From positions 1,922,001-1,986,000 of the forward strand of contig JACZZP010000005.1 of NCBI GenBank assembly GCA_015183035.1: DNA of 64,000 bases. Direction: 5' to 3'. The DNA is from Meloidogyne chitwoodi (Eukaryota > Nematoda > Chromadorea > Rhabditida > Meloidogynidae). The notes under the pieces were generated by a model that was not told the DNA's origin, searched no databases, and saw only the letters and a program-made list of their open reading frames with translations. Shown here piece after piece: positions 40,108-50,488 of this stretch; positions within the stretch are counted from its first letter, which is position 1, and each line of letters begins with the position of its first letter. A program made the translations under genes and the position numbers.

Positions 40108-41181
40108 TTACCAAAGTGTTGGTTTAAATCGTTTTGTATTTACTTCTTTACGTTTAGCATTTATAAGTCTTTTCATCCACTTTATTCCTGCTATTTCTGA
40201 TTGTTTCTTAGTAACAGATAATCTAATTCTTTTTTCTTCTCCATCTGGTGGACCATCTCTTTTTCTTTTTAATTTTTTATTTCTATTGATCTCATCTTGA
40301 ATATGAGCTTGAAGTAATGCATGCTGATCAAGTGGAGCTTTAAACTTTTGACTGACTCTTCTTCTCCTTAGAAGTACTTTTTTCTTTTGAACTCGAGCAC
40401 GTATTTTCTGTTGAGTCAACTTTCTGTCTTGTTGTACATCTTTTGACTCATCTTCAGGCTCAATATTTGGATCTGCGACTTGTCTTCTCTTTAACACTTT
40501 AAATTCTTCAGACTCGGATGGTCGTCGCTTAGTACCTTGAATAGGAATATGAGGAGGAGGAGGAGGAAGACTTAAAGGAGCAATAATATTTGAGTCTTGT
40601 TTTTTTAAATTTTTCTTTTGTTTTCTTTTTTTTGGAATCGGAATTTTTGACTCTTTTATATTTTTATTTGTTTTAAATTTTTTTGACTCTTCGTTATTCG
40701 TTTGTATAGTTCTCTTTCGAGTTTGATGTGATGTTGATGGTCCAGCAGCTAAAGACGAATGTATTGAGGATTCAGAAATAGGAGGTACAATATTATACTC
40801 ATTATTTCGAGGTTCTCTAGGATACGAAGAAAATGAAAAATTATCACTCATCCAATAGTTATTGTCATCATCATCTCCACCATCATAATCATTAACCGAT
40901 GAAACATACGCTGCAGGTCTTGAACTATTTTTTGGCACAATTACACCTTTAGATTTATTTACAACTTCTACTTTAACTGGTCTATTTTCTCTCTCATTTC
41001 TCAAATTTAAATAACGCCTCAAATCTTGATTATAATGAACATTTTTAGATGATTCGCTTTCTTTTTTCCTTTTAGTTTTTTCTAAATTACGTCTGATAAA
41101 ATCTAGGTTAGGTTCACCTACATCCGCTGTCGTAAGACCTCTATAAATATCTTCTGGAACAAGAATAAATTTATTTGCCAT
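40108..41181 (-). CDS. Basic Polinton-conserved protein (KFILVPEDIY type)
   Basis: 357 residues. The N-terminus (MANKFILVPEDIYRGLTTAD) resembles a block found at the start of a common uncharacterised Polinton and adintovirus protein. A long disordered middle contains PPPPPP and several nuclear-signal-like clusters (KKRKQKKNLKK, KKVLLRRRR). The C-terminal GIKWMKRLINAKRK is also basic. DNA binding or packing in the virion is possible from the charge. The gene is tightly placed between the integrase and a small membrane-like protein gene. Confidence 0.55.
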   Translation of the reverse strand: MANKFILVPEDIYRGLTTADVGEPNLDFIRRNLEKTKRKKESESSKNVHYNQDLRRYLNLRNERENRPVKVEVVNKSKGVIVPKNSSRPAAYVSSVNDYDGGDDDDNNYWMSDNFSFSSYPREPRNNEYNIVPPISESSIHSSLAAGPSTSHQTRKRTIQTNNEESKKFKTNKNIKESKIPIPKKRKQKKNLKKQDSNIIAPLSLPPPPPHIPIQGTKRRPSESEEFKVLKRRQVADPNIEPEDESKDVQQDRKLTQQKIRARVQKKKVLLRRRRVSQKFKAPLDQHALLQAHIQDEINRNKKLKRKRDGPPDGEEKRIRLSVTKKQSEIAGIKWMKRLINAKRKEVNTKRFKPTLW

Positions 41182-41236
41182 ATTTTAATGAAAAAATTTT
41201 TTAAATAACAATATTAATGAATGAAATGAAAATTTT

Positions 41237-41617
41237 TTAGTTATCACTATTGCCTTTTATAATATTTCGCCCAAGCTCAATAAGTATTGGTGTAAGTAAA
41301 GCTGCTAAAACACCTCCAACCCCACTTCCTTTCTGTATAAGTATTTTTCTAGCTCCTTTTTCACTTCTAGCACGACTCATCCGACGAACAAAATTAGCAT
41401 ACGGTAAAAGACGTTTCCTTTGGCGAGTTGTTAAATTATATTTAGCTTTAACAATATTCAAACATATTTCTGCAATAGCAAGGAGATGTTGACTATTTGC
41501 TTGTTTTAATAGACTGCGTCGTTTCTTTTCTGAACGAGTTTTTGATAATAATTTTAAAAATTTTCCATTTTCAATAATAAGTGGACTAATATTACACTTG
41601 GATTTATTAGATGCCAT
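41237..41617 (-). CDS. Small Polinton protein with helical core and hydrophobic tail
   Basis: 126 residues: a helical lysine/arginine-rich body (LLAIAEICLNIVKAKYNL, RKRLLPYANFVRRMS) followed by GSGVGGVLAALLTPILIEL, a glycine-alanine hydrophobic tail. This architecture is common beside the ATPase gene in Polintons and has been compared with small adenoviral core proteins. The function is unknown. Its first 11 bases overlap the end of the ATPase gene. Confidence 0.6.
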   Translation of the reverse strand: MASNKSKCNISPLIIENGKFLKLLSKTRSEKKRRSLLKQANSQHLLAIAEICLNIVKAKYNLTTRQRKRLLPYANFVRRMSRARSEKGARKILIQKGSGVGGVLAALLTPILIELGRNIIKGNSDN

Positions 41618-42263
41618 TTTTAGGAATAAATATAATTTTTTCTAAATCGTCTTTAAATATATTAGTACGAAGACGAAGTGTTGGATCTGAAGAAGCATGC
41701 ATATCAATTAAAAGATATCCATAAGGAACATTAGTTGCTTGACGATATGCATCGAGAAAATAATCTAATTTCTTTGGGAAAAGTTGAGAACCTATATTTC
41801 TTACAGAGAGTACGGAATTTGGAGAACGCATAATAATTAAATATTGTGCATTTTGACGAGCTACTTTAATTTTCTTTTCAAATAAATTTTGTGTAACAAA
41901 TACTATAGAAAATTTTTGATGATGTGATTTTTTAGTAAATAATTCAGATAAATATTTTTCATCAATAGAAAGAAGTAAATCATCTAGGATAACAAGAGAT
42001 GGTTTTGGAAGTCGTTTTATTACATCTTCAGGTGGTACACCAGCAAAAACACTTATTCCCGATTTTTGAAGGACGGGGACAATATTACTCATTTCACCAA
42101 AACAATATAAAATACTTTTAGGAGGGGGATCGATTAGTTCTGCTGCTTGAGAAATAAATTTAAGAAGAAGGGTACTCTTTCCACTGGAACTAGGTCCAGA
42201 AATTATTAAACCAAATGGTAATTTAAATTTTAATTCTTTATTAGAAAAATTAAGTGAATCCAT
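41607..42263 (-). CDS. FtsK/HerA-type genome packaging ATPase
   Basis: 218 residues. Walker A is GPSSSGKST (residues 23-31), Walker B SLVILDDLL (89-97), and a sensor-type Gln is in FSIVFVTQNLF. It should pump element DNA into capsids using ATP. The length and position beside the small tail protein are normal for Polintons. The frame is intact and the last 11 bases are shared with the next gene. Confidence 0.9.
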   Translation of the reverse strand: MDSLNFSNKELKFKLPFGLIISGPSSSGKSTLLLKFISQAAELIDPPPKSILYCFGEMSNIVPVLQKSGISVFAGVPPEDVIKRLPKPSLVILDDLLLSIDEKYLSELFTKKSHHQKFSIVFVTQNLFEKKIKVARQNAQYLIIMRSPNSVLSVRNIGSQLFPKKLDYFLDAYRQATNVPYGYLLIDMHASSDPTLRLRTNIFKDDLEKIIFIPKNGI

Positions 42264-42311
42264 TATTTAAATATTAAAAAATACAAATTGAAAAATTATT
42301 ATTATTATAAA

Positions 42312-43213
42312 TTAAACTGATTGTGGGTTTACAGCATCCGAAAAATGAAAAGATAAAGGAGAATTATCTAAATTTTCAGTAAATGGAAGTGGTTCACTTA
42401 CACTTCGCTTCTCACGATTTTTAACTTCTTCTTGTTCCTCAATGTTCTTAGCATCATTAAGTTCCTTTGGAGTAGTAGTAGTAGTAGCAGTATTAGTGCC
42501 GATATTGTCAAAAAACTCATTAAGAATATTTTCAAATTCCTCCTCAGGTGGTGTTGTTTTTTCTTCTTCTTGTTTTATCTTCTTTAATGGTGGTTCTTGA
42601 GGTAATTCTATAGGTAATAAAATATCTTTCTTTTCTGGCTGAATATTTGGAGTAGTAGTATTACTCATATTAACAAAAAACTCATCAAGAATATCTTCAA
42701 ATTCCTCAACCGATTTTGTCTTTTCTTGTTGTTTTATCTTTTTTGCTGGTGGTGATTGTGGTTGCTCAATATGTAATAAAATATCCTTCTTCTCTGGATG
42801 AATATTTTGAATTACAGGAATTGCTGCACAAGGAGGAACTCCGTGTTGAATATTGAAAACTCGACCCTTGTTTTTTATCTGAAAATTAGAATAAATTAAA
42901 ATATAATTAAATTAAAAATAACCTTGAAAAAACAATGACCGGGAAGATCATAGATTGCATCAAATGGTATGAAAGCTGGTGATTTGATGCGTGTACAATA
43001 GATAGTCACTCCCTCTTTGGTGACAATAAAGTCGAGCTCGACTTCTGAGCTTTTACATTCTCGGCAGCGGCCTGCATGATCAAAAGGAACAAAGCGAGGT
43101 GTAGAAATACGCTTAGATGCAGAAATAGTAAGACCATTTGCTGTAATATTAAAATCTACTTCAGGAATAATTTGCTGCATTAGAGCTTTCTTGTCGGACA
43201 TATTAAGAGCCAT
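42312..43213 (-). CDS. Unrecognised protein with two pairs of internal repeats
   Basis: Two exons: about 42922-43213 and 42312-42882, with a 39-bp intron. The N-terminal half contains a module twice (FNITANGLTISASKRISTPR and its partner VTKEGVTIYCTRIKSP, each followed by F.PFD). The C-terminal half repeats an acidic/basic unit (EKKDILLHIEQPQSPPAKKI; EKKDILLPIELPQEPPLKKI) ending in FEDILDEFF / FENILNEFF. Such a short acidic phenylalanine motif resembles protein-docking motifs, which is a guess. An aattaagccacgccta motif lies 77 bp upstream. No known family. Confidence 0.6.
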
Positions 43214-43619
43214 ATTTTTTTATAAAAAATTTTTAAAATGATTTTCAATTTTTGCTAGAATTCAGTTTTATTTAAAATTCTGGTAAGTAAAATTAAGCCA
43301 CGCCTACTTTCTTTTTATAGAAAGATTGAGGAATAAAAATAAATTTAAGTAGGCGGAGTCAAGAGTGAGTATAAATTAATATTCATTCTCGTTCCTTTTT
43401 ACTCATTTTGGAATCTGCGCGCCGGATTTACTATCCTTTTGCCAATTTTTTATTTTTTCATTTTTAATTTTTAATATTATAATTTCATTATTTATTTAAG
43501 TTATATTTAAAATAATTTTAAATAACATTGTGTTTATTTTCTTTTTTTTCAATTTTATAATTATTTATTTTTTTAAAGGAATCTTTTAAACACTTTCAAA
43601 ACTTTTCTTTTTTCTTAAT
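43214..43619. promoter_or_regulatory. Divergent promoter region with shared Polinton motif
   Basis: It separates the minus-strand gene starting at 43213 and the plus-strand gene starting at 43620. It contains aaattaagccacgccta at 43290-43306, identical to the copy upstream of the polymerase gene, and a related aagtaggcggagtcaa at 43348-43363 pointing the other way. Confidence 0.55.
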
Positions 43620-44412
43620 ATGAAGAATTTAAAAGTTAAGCAGATCAAAATGAAGCAATTAAAAATTTCGAATTTTATAAAGAAGAATAAAGTAAGTATC
43701 CTTATTTTTTTAAAATAAATATGTTTTATAAATATATTTTAGTGTGATATGTCAATTCAAACTGATCAATTTACTTCCCATATTTTCTTGGAGCATGCAC
43801 CATGGCTCCTCACAGTACCTAATCCATATCTTAAAGAAAAATGTGGTTATTTGAGAAATGTCCTAACGGACGATTTTTTAATATCAACCATTGATCCTCT
43901 CCCAGAGGTAATATTCCCGAAAATTTTTTTAAATATAATTTTTAGACCTTCTGGGTGAGATTTAATAGAGAAAAATTTGTTGATATGGTCAAAGCTCTTG
44001 CGGATATGCTTTGCGTTACTGAAGAAGATGGTGTTCAAGAACCTTTCTACAAAAGGTTTAGCAAAGAGAACGAATGTGAGGTGAGCAGCGAGTCTACAGT
44101 GGAGACGCCTATGGAAAGTGAAGAAAAATATTTTGATGAATCAATGGATAGTGAAGAAAATGATGTTGAAGATATGGAAAGTGAAGGAAGTGGTATTTTG
44201 GAAATAATTGAAAGTGTAGAAAGCGATATGGAAGAGGTAATTTTTTAAATTAAAAATTTTTATATAATTTATAATATTTTAAGAATTTATCATCATCAGC
44301 AGAATCTTCTGGCCCACCATACTACTCACCACCAATGATGGACTCACCACCTGAATTTCTTCCAATATATTATTTAGAAAACAATTTGGATGGAAATTTG
44401 TTCAATTACTAA
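43620..44412 (+). CDS. Unrecognised Polinton protein with acidic middle and proline-rich tail
   Basis: Four exons: 43620-43691, 43743-43907, 43946-44236 and 44284-44412, all phase 0. The N-terminus is basic (MKNLKVKQIKMKQLKI), followed by a folded-looking part (HIFLEHAPWLLTVPNPYL, TFWVRFNREKFVDMVKAL), then an acidic Glu/Ser/Met run (MESEGSGILEIIES) and a tail with SSGPPYYSPPMMDSPP. The PPYY in the tail resembles a late-domain motif that recruits NEDD4-type ligases in viral budding; this is suggestive only. No family is recognised. Confidence 0.6.
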
Positions 44413-44591
44413 TGAATAAGTTTTTTGGAAATTAATTTATTTTTTCCTAACTTAATTTTAAAACATCCTAAGCTTAAAATTATTTATTTTAAACTATTTA
44501 TTTTGTAATATTTATTAAAAAAAACTTTTTTTAAATAATTAATTAACGGAAAATAAATGTTTTTTTTTATTATTATTTTTTTTTTAATTTT

Positions 44592-45179
44592 TCAAAGTTT
44601 AGTTCTTTTAACTTCTTCTTTAATTTCCTTTCCACTAATCTTATTTTCTTCAATTCCCATTTCTTTCAATTCGTGAACCTCAACTCTTTCTTTTGTAACA
44701 CGACAATGCAAAGGAAGAGGAGGGCCAATTTCTTTTTTAGTTATTGGCCGATGCGCTAAATTTTAAATGTAAAAAATCAAAAATAAAATTATCTTACATT
44801 TGCGGCAATGAGGTCGCAAATCTGGCGCAAAAATATTTTCCTCTTTCTTTCTTTTTACTTGTTGTTTTCCTCTTTTAATGAAGAGGATACGCTCCAACCC
44901 ATAGACCAGAATAGAACACAACTTTAATAATAGAAATAATTTTTGTATACTTTTAAAATTAACCTGAATCGCTATAATAGCGAACAAAACAAAATAAATC
45001 CAAAAAAATTTTTCACTACTTGGGCTTTCCAGATATTTTCCAATGTCCATAATAGAACTATGGACGCAGAGAAGCGGCTTAGTATAAGCCTCTGGCCTAT
45101 AGCAGGAATTTTCAACTACAGGACAAGTACAATTCTCAGCCAAAACCCAAGAAAATTTTGTTGGAATATTATATTGCAT
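44592..45179 (-). CDS. Membrane protein with cysteine-rich ectodomain-like N-terminus
   Basis: Three exons: about 44977-45179, 44792-44935 and 44592-44756. The first exon encodes a cysteine-rich region (CTCPVVENSCYRPEAYTKPL) and then one strong hydrophobic segment (FFWIYFVLFAIIAI), followed by a basic cytosolic part and a third exon with KEIKEEVKRTKL. There is no clear N-terminal signal, so it could be anchored by the central helix. It lies at the right edge of the Polinton, transcribed inward. Its layout (ectodomain, one helix, basic tail) matches the membrane protein at 34788-35282 only in shape. Confidence 0.55.
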
Positions 45180-45555
45180 TTTTTCTAAAAAATTTGCGGT
45201 AAAATTGATCAGAAAAATAAATGAATGCTTAAAAATTTTTCCTACATAATATCATCACCCACCCCCTTAAGTCTTTCTAACAAAAACAAAAAATATTTCT
45301 TTGATCTTATTTTATTGCCGCTTTTATAAGAAAAATAATTTTACATAAACCCACCATCATTTGTTTATTGTTGCCAAAGATGATTATCTACATTGAACTT
45401 ATTCCTTTGTATTCTAAAAAAACCGTTTATAAAATCTTAAAAAAATAAATGTAAAATAATAAGTGTGAAAATCAAAAGTTTAATTTTTAAATAATAATTT
45501 AATCCAATAGGTTTTAATTAAGTTCAACAGCTTAAAAAAATTTTTAATAGGTATC
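45180..45555. other. Right subterminal region
   Basis: About 375 bp between the start of the membrane-protein gene and the right inverted repeat; it should contain that gene's promoter. No distinctive motif. Confidence 0.45.
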
Positions 45556-45747
45556 AATTACATAATTAAAGGATTAGGTATCAATTAGTTAATTAAAAAG
45601 ATTAAAGCTTTTACCGCTTAGCGACTGTCCCCAAATCACTTATTTTTAATTAAAATCCCCCTAATCCTTTGCGGTATCCTTTGATCAACAGCTTAAAGGT
45701 TTAGGTCAGTTATTGACAGCCGCGACGGTGACGTCCCTGTAACTACT
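45556..45747. repeat. Polinton right terminal inverted repeat
   Basis: Reverse complement of 20774-20965 with a few mismatches and small indels; the outermost end ccctgtaactact matches the left end exactly. Confidence 0.92.
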
Positions 45748-45753
45748 CATGAA
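45748..45753. repeat. Target-site duplication, right copy
   Basis: catgaa, identical to 20768-20773, directly abutting the right inverted repeat. Confidence 0.95.
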
Positions 45754-45999
45754 GAAATGCGTAAAAGAATATTTATTAATAAAGGATTAAATAGATTAAA
45801 TAATAAATTATATCAAAATTGGCCACAGACTCGTTATCATAAAGAATTTTTAAAAACTAATGGAAATGTAAATTTAGAAAAATTTAATTGTACTACAGCA
45901 GAATTTGATTTTTCTTCAGCAATTACTAATTACAAAATTATTTTTAAATTAAATTATATTTTAATTTATTTAATTTTAATATTTTTATTATTTAATTAA
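45754..45999 (+). pseudogene. GT14 glycosyltransferase gene 1, 3' part
   Basis: The GT14 frame resumes after the duplication (EEMRKRIFINKGLNRLNNKL), then runs through NWPQTRYHKEFLK to a stop at 45997-45999. In the paralogues at 56118-56370 and 59413-59454 an intron separates PQ from TR; here the two exons are fused exactly. The C-terminus is also longer than in the paralogues (LNYILIYLILIFLLFN), adding a hydrophobic tail. Confidence 0.75.
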
Positions 46000-46567
46000 T
46001 TAATTAATTAAATTTATTTAAATAAAAAATAAATTTGAAAAAAATATATTTTATTATTTAACTGATTTATTGAGTTGATCGTTAAAATAAATCTAATTCT
46101 TTTTTAATACAAGTTTATTTAATTAAGCAATAAAAATTTTATTAATTTTTATATTGGTAAATATTTACGTCTTTTTTTCATTTTAAAAATTTTTTAATTC
46201 AAATTTTAATTAAAATTAATTAATCCAAATATTTTAATTTTTAAATTTGTTAAAAATATTATTAAAAAATATATAGATAATTATTATTTAATTATTTTAT
46301 TTTTAAAATAATATTAAAAAACAATGCATATGTACATATGTAAGACTTATTTTTAATAAAAATGAACTTTAACAATTTAAAAAAAGAAACAAACAAAAAT
46401 ATTTAATAATCTCTTTTAAAAACATTGCTTTGAATTTTTAGTATTTTGTTTTATCATTTAATTAAAATTGAATTTTGTAGATATTTAAATTTTTTAAAAT
46501 CAATCAAAAAATAGAGAAAATTAAATTATATATATATAATTATTTAATTGAAATATATATCCTTTTC
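46000..46567. other. Intergenic 3' flank
   Basis: A+T-rich with no supported gene; ends with atccttttc at 46559-46567, the left target duplication of the next element. Confidence 0.5.
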
Positions 46568-47137
46568 GGTAAATAACCAGTTGGTGTCCTACCTGTCCGC
46601 AAAGAGAATTCGCTCTTTTCTTTTCTTCTCTTGCATATTTGGCGTTAGGAGAAGTGCACGCTTATTTTTCCTCAACACTGTAATATGGCCTTTTGGCACA
46701 GAGAAAGAAAGGGATAAAATAATTAAAATTAATTACTAATAATAATGTGAAAAAATGTTTATTTTATAAATGATCAAAGATTATAAATTTGGGACAACAT
46801 TCTTAAATATATCTAGAAGATCAGGTGGATAACAACCTTTTATGGGATTATAATGAAGGGATAAAAACCAGTAAAAGGGCAAATATTTAGGTATTCAGTT
46901 TCTGTAATATGTCTCATCTGACGGACAATTCTGAATCTTAATCTTAAATATATTTTCACATTATTATTATTAATTAATTTTAATTATTTTATCCCTTTCT
47001 TTCAAAGTGCCAAAAGGCATTTTACAGTGTAGAGGAAAAATAAGAGTGCACTTCTCCTAACGCCAAATATGCAAGAGAAGAAAAGAAAAGAGCGAATTCT
47101 CTTTGCGGACAGGTAGGACACCAACTGGTTATTTACC
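46568..47137. mobile_element. Mutator-like MITE of 570 bp with 9-bp target duplication
   Basis: Long inverted repeats of about 180 bp begin ggtaaataaccagttggtg at both ends and are about 95 percent alike. Exact atccttttc copies flank it (46559-46567 and 47138-47146). A 9-bp duplication and long inverted repeats are hallmarks of Mutator-like elements. The middle (about 200 bp) is non-coding, so it depends on a transposase elsewhere. It lies about 210 bp upstream of the receptor gene and may affect its promoter. Confidence 0.85.
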
Positions 47138-47348
47138 ATCCTTTTCATTTAATTGTTTTTTATTAATAAAATCTTTAAAAGGATAACCTAGAGATATAAA
47201 AAAACAAAGCTTTTTCGCATTATTTGATATTTTCTATTTAAAACCTCACTGTATAATAAAATAATAATTATATTTAAATTTGAAATTTTATTAGATTTTT
47301 AGTATTTTTATAAAATAATTATTTAATAAAATTAATATAAATTAAATA

Positions 47349-49470
47349 ATGAATTATTCTTCTATAACAAATAATACTTCATTAATACAATTACTTTTAT
47401 CTGATAAAAATAAACCTTCAACTTTATTAAATAATAATAATACACATATTAATAATAAAATATTTTGTCCAAAAAATACACAATCTTCTATTCAATTTTC
47501 TATTTTCCAATTTATTTTGCCTAGTATAACCACAGCTTTTGGTGTTTTAGGAAATTTTTTGACAATTTTAACAATTGTAAAATCTGGATTATTTAAGGTA
47601 TTTAGTAAATAAATATATAACTGAAAAAAATAATAAAATTAATTTAAAAAATATTTATTTATTTAGAATTATGTTAATAAATATTTAATTGTTTTGCTTG
47701 CTTCTGATTCTATACTTTTATTGAAAATTAGTGTTGAACGTATTTTTAAATTAGGAAAAAGATCATATTTTGTATTTTTTGTGGGACAATATTTGTGGAA
47801 TGTATCAATTTATGTTAGTAATTTAACTATAATTTTATTGACTATTGAACGATTCTTTGCTGTTGTTTTTCCAATGAAGCATTATAAGGTTTTTTTAATT
47901 TATAAAAAGTTTATAAAAATATATTAGATAAATTCCGATTTATAAATATTAATACTAGTCTTCTATTGAGAGTTTTAATTTAAAGATTGAAAAGTTAGGA
48001 GTTCATGCTGCGTTTTATTAATTTATTTAAATTACCTGTGTTTAAATAAATTAATTAAAAAATATTTTTTTAATTAATTTTTATTTAGTATAAAGACTTT
48101 AATCGTTGGAAAATAATTTTATCTATAATTATCTTCTCTTTATTGGTCAACTTTAATATTATACTTGCAATACGCGAAAAAAATCCTGAAGAAATAAATA
48201 AAACAGATTATAATTATTATTATAACACCGATTTACCTTTGGCTAAAGTAAATATTTATTTTTAAATTTAAATTAATTTTATTTTTTTTTCAGCCACTTG
48301 TTCTTGGACCTAGAATTTTAATTACTTTTATATTTCCAGTATTTGCTGTTTTATTAGTTAATTTTACAATAATTCTTAAGCTTCGAACACGTGATATTAT
48401 TAAAAGTTGGAATTTTATTTTAATATTTTGAATAATTTTATGGGTAAATAAATTGGGCCTTAGAGAAATAAATTAATAATTTTTTATTTATGAATAAATT
48501 AAAAAATAAAATATTATTTCACAAAATTGAGAATTTACGTAGTTAAACATTTTTTCGAAAAAGTATTCAGGAAAATCAAGATTTAGACAAAAAATTGGGA
48601 TCGGTATTCTAGGATATTAATAACTAAGGAACGGATTTATATGGATTTCCATATTTTTTCCCTGGACTCTGCATGCTCTAAAACGTCCAAAAAACATGTT
48701 TTTTAAACTATTATTTTTACAATATCTAAATCAAACATCCTAAACTAACAATAATAATAATATTTTTATTTAAAGATAATTCAACAATATCAGCAGAAAC
48801 AAAAACTAACAACAATGTTATTTCTATAATTCCATTAGTTTATGTTTTATTAAATTTTCCTTATAATTTACATATTACTGTTATCCGTTTTTTTCATATA
48901 CATAAATTTGATTGTTGGATTACTAATTTAATTTTTGTTAATATATTTTTCATTAATTATGGAACTAATTTTATGCTCTACACATTAACAAGGTAAATAA
49001 ATTATTATTTTAATAACTGTCCTAAACAAAAGTAGGGCGTTTATTGGAAAATTACGAAAATATATTAGGAAATGACTTCGAACCATTAATTTTTGGGCAT
49101 CTGAATTTTCTCATTTCTGTTGGATATTCGGAACATATAAAACTTTATAACTTCTCAACAAGAGATTTTCCCTGTAAATTATATTGGATATTGGTATATT
49201 TAATTCACAATACAAACCTTGTCACATTTATATCTACGATAAAAATGTATTTTGTATTTAAAAGTGTATTTTACCTTAAATAATTTTAACAAAATATTTT
49301 ATAATTTTATTTTATTTTTCAGTTCTCAATATAGAGATATATTTGTTAAATTGTGGTGGAATGGAACATATAAAAAATATATTAACAAAATATTTAAACC
49401 TAATAATAATAAAAAAATAGATGTTGAATCAAATGAATCAAAAACAACAAAAATAACAAATATTAAATAA
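47349..49470 (+). CDS. Rhodopsin-like seven-transmembrane receptor 1
   Basis: Exons: 47349-47596, about 47668-47889, 48090-48249, 48294-48403, about 48775-48991 and 49321-49470. The order of transmembrane segments is clear: TM1 ITTAFGVLGNFLTILTIV (GN motif), TM2 IVLLASDSILLLK (LxxxD), TM3 ending LTIERFFAVVFP (ERF in place of DRY), TM5 FPVFAVLLVNFTIIL, TM6 IIPLVYVLLNFPYN, TM7 FVNIFFINYGTNFMLY. The pattern is like nematode FMRFamide-type peptide receptors. It should sense a neuropeptide or related ligand. The fourth to fifth exon join is uncertain because a transposon fragment lies in that intron. Confidence 0.7.
48628..48680. mobile_element. Truncated end of the 763-bp transposon family
   Basis: ggaacggatttatatggatt and the following ccatattttttcc match the right end of the element at 11387-12149. 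No opposite end is found nearby. It lies in an intron of receptor gene 1. Confidence 0.6.
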
Positions 49471-50488
49471 ATAAATAATATTAATTTTTATTTTAATTAT
49501 AATTCAATTTAATTAAAATTACGAGTAATTAGTTAATTCTGCTATAATAAAGAACTTATATATTTTAGAAAATTATTTTTATTTAAAAAATACTTTTTTT
49601 TATTAATTAGGTATATATTTTTAAATATTTTAGTTAATAAAATTAATTAAAATAAAATAAAAATTAATAAATAAAAGTGTCAGAACTCTCATTAATAAAA
49701 TATACATACCTTTGTAAAAAGAATCCTTGTTTTTATTCTTAAAAATTTTAATTTATTATATAAACTATTAATTTATTTATTCTTAATATACTCCAATGTA
49801 AATAATAAATTACTAATTACAAAATTATTTTTAATTTAAATTATATTTTAATTTTACTAATTTATTTTAATTTATTTTTTAATTTTTTTAAAATTATTTA
49901 CTTTAATTAATTAATATATTTATTTATTAAATTCAAAAAATTTAAAAACAAATGATGTATTAACCTGTCCTTTTAATTAAATAAAAAAATATTTTGTTAT
50001 TTATCTTATTTAATATGAGACGATAGTTAAAAAAAAAGTTTTAATTCGTTTAGAAGTACAATTTTATTTAATAGATCAATTATAAATAATTTTATTAATT
50101 TTTAGATAGGTAAATATTTACTTCGTTTTTCTCATCTTACTTCCTTTTTTAATTAATTAATTTAAAATATTAATTTTTAAATTTTTAAAAAAATATTAAT
50201 AGCTTTTATTTTAATTGTGTACGGGAAATAAAAAAAGAGTACAATTTCTAAATTATAATTAACATATACTTTTAATTTAATTAATTGTTTTGTATGAATA
50301 ATTAGTATAAAAGAGTATATTTTTTAATAAAATCGCAAGATTGAACTATAAAGAATTTAAGATTTTTAGAATTTTTGATATTTTCAATTTTTATCGAACA
50401 AAGCTCACAGATCTTTATCAAATAAAATTATTATTAAATGTGAACTTTTATTATATTTTAGTAAGATAATTATTTAATAAATTAAATA
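49471..50488. other. Intergenic between receptor genes
   Basis: About 1 kb, A+T-rich, no gene. It should contain the promoter of receptor gene 2. Confidence 0.5.

Larger units (their letters stand above)
20774..45747. mobile_element. Complete Polinton/Maverick element
   Basis: The element is 24,974 bp, bounded by inverted repeats starting agtagttacaggg and by a perfect catgaa duplication. It has all six Polinton hallmarks: protein-primed polymerase B (29728-33978), integrase (39013-40098), cysteine protease (34400-34867), packaging ATPase (41607-42263), major capsid (35309-36637) and minor capsid (37223-38962). Virion and replication genes run in one direction on the minus strand with gaps of 10-70 bp and two overlaps. 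Accessory genes occupy the left third and the right edge. Polintons are self-synthesising eukaryotic elements related to adintoviruses, virophages and adenoviruses. Open reading frames without obvious damage suggest a recent insertion, but activity cannot be judged from sequence. Confidence 0.97.

Noticed and set aside
41250..41492. 80-codon plus-strand frame
   Set aside because: Antisense of the small minus-strand virion-like protein at 41237-41617.
46548..46739. 63-codon frame in the Mutator-like MITE
   Set aside because: It is contained in the left inverted repeat of a non-coding element.
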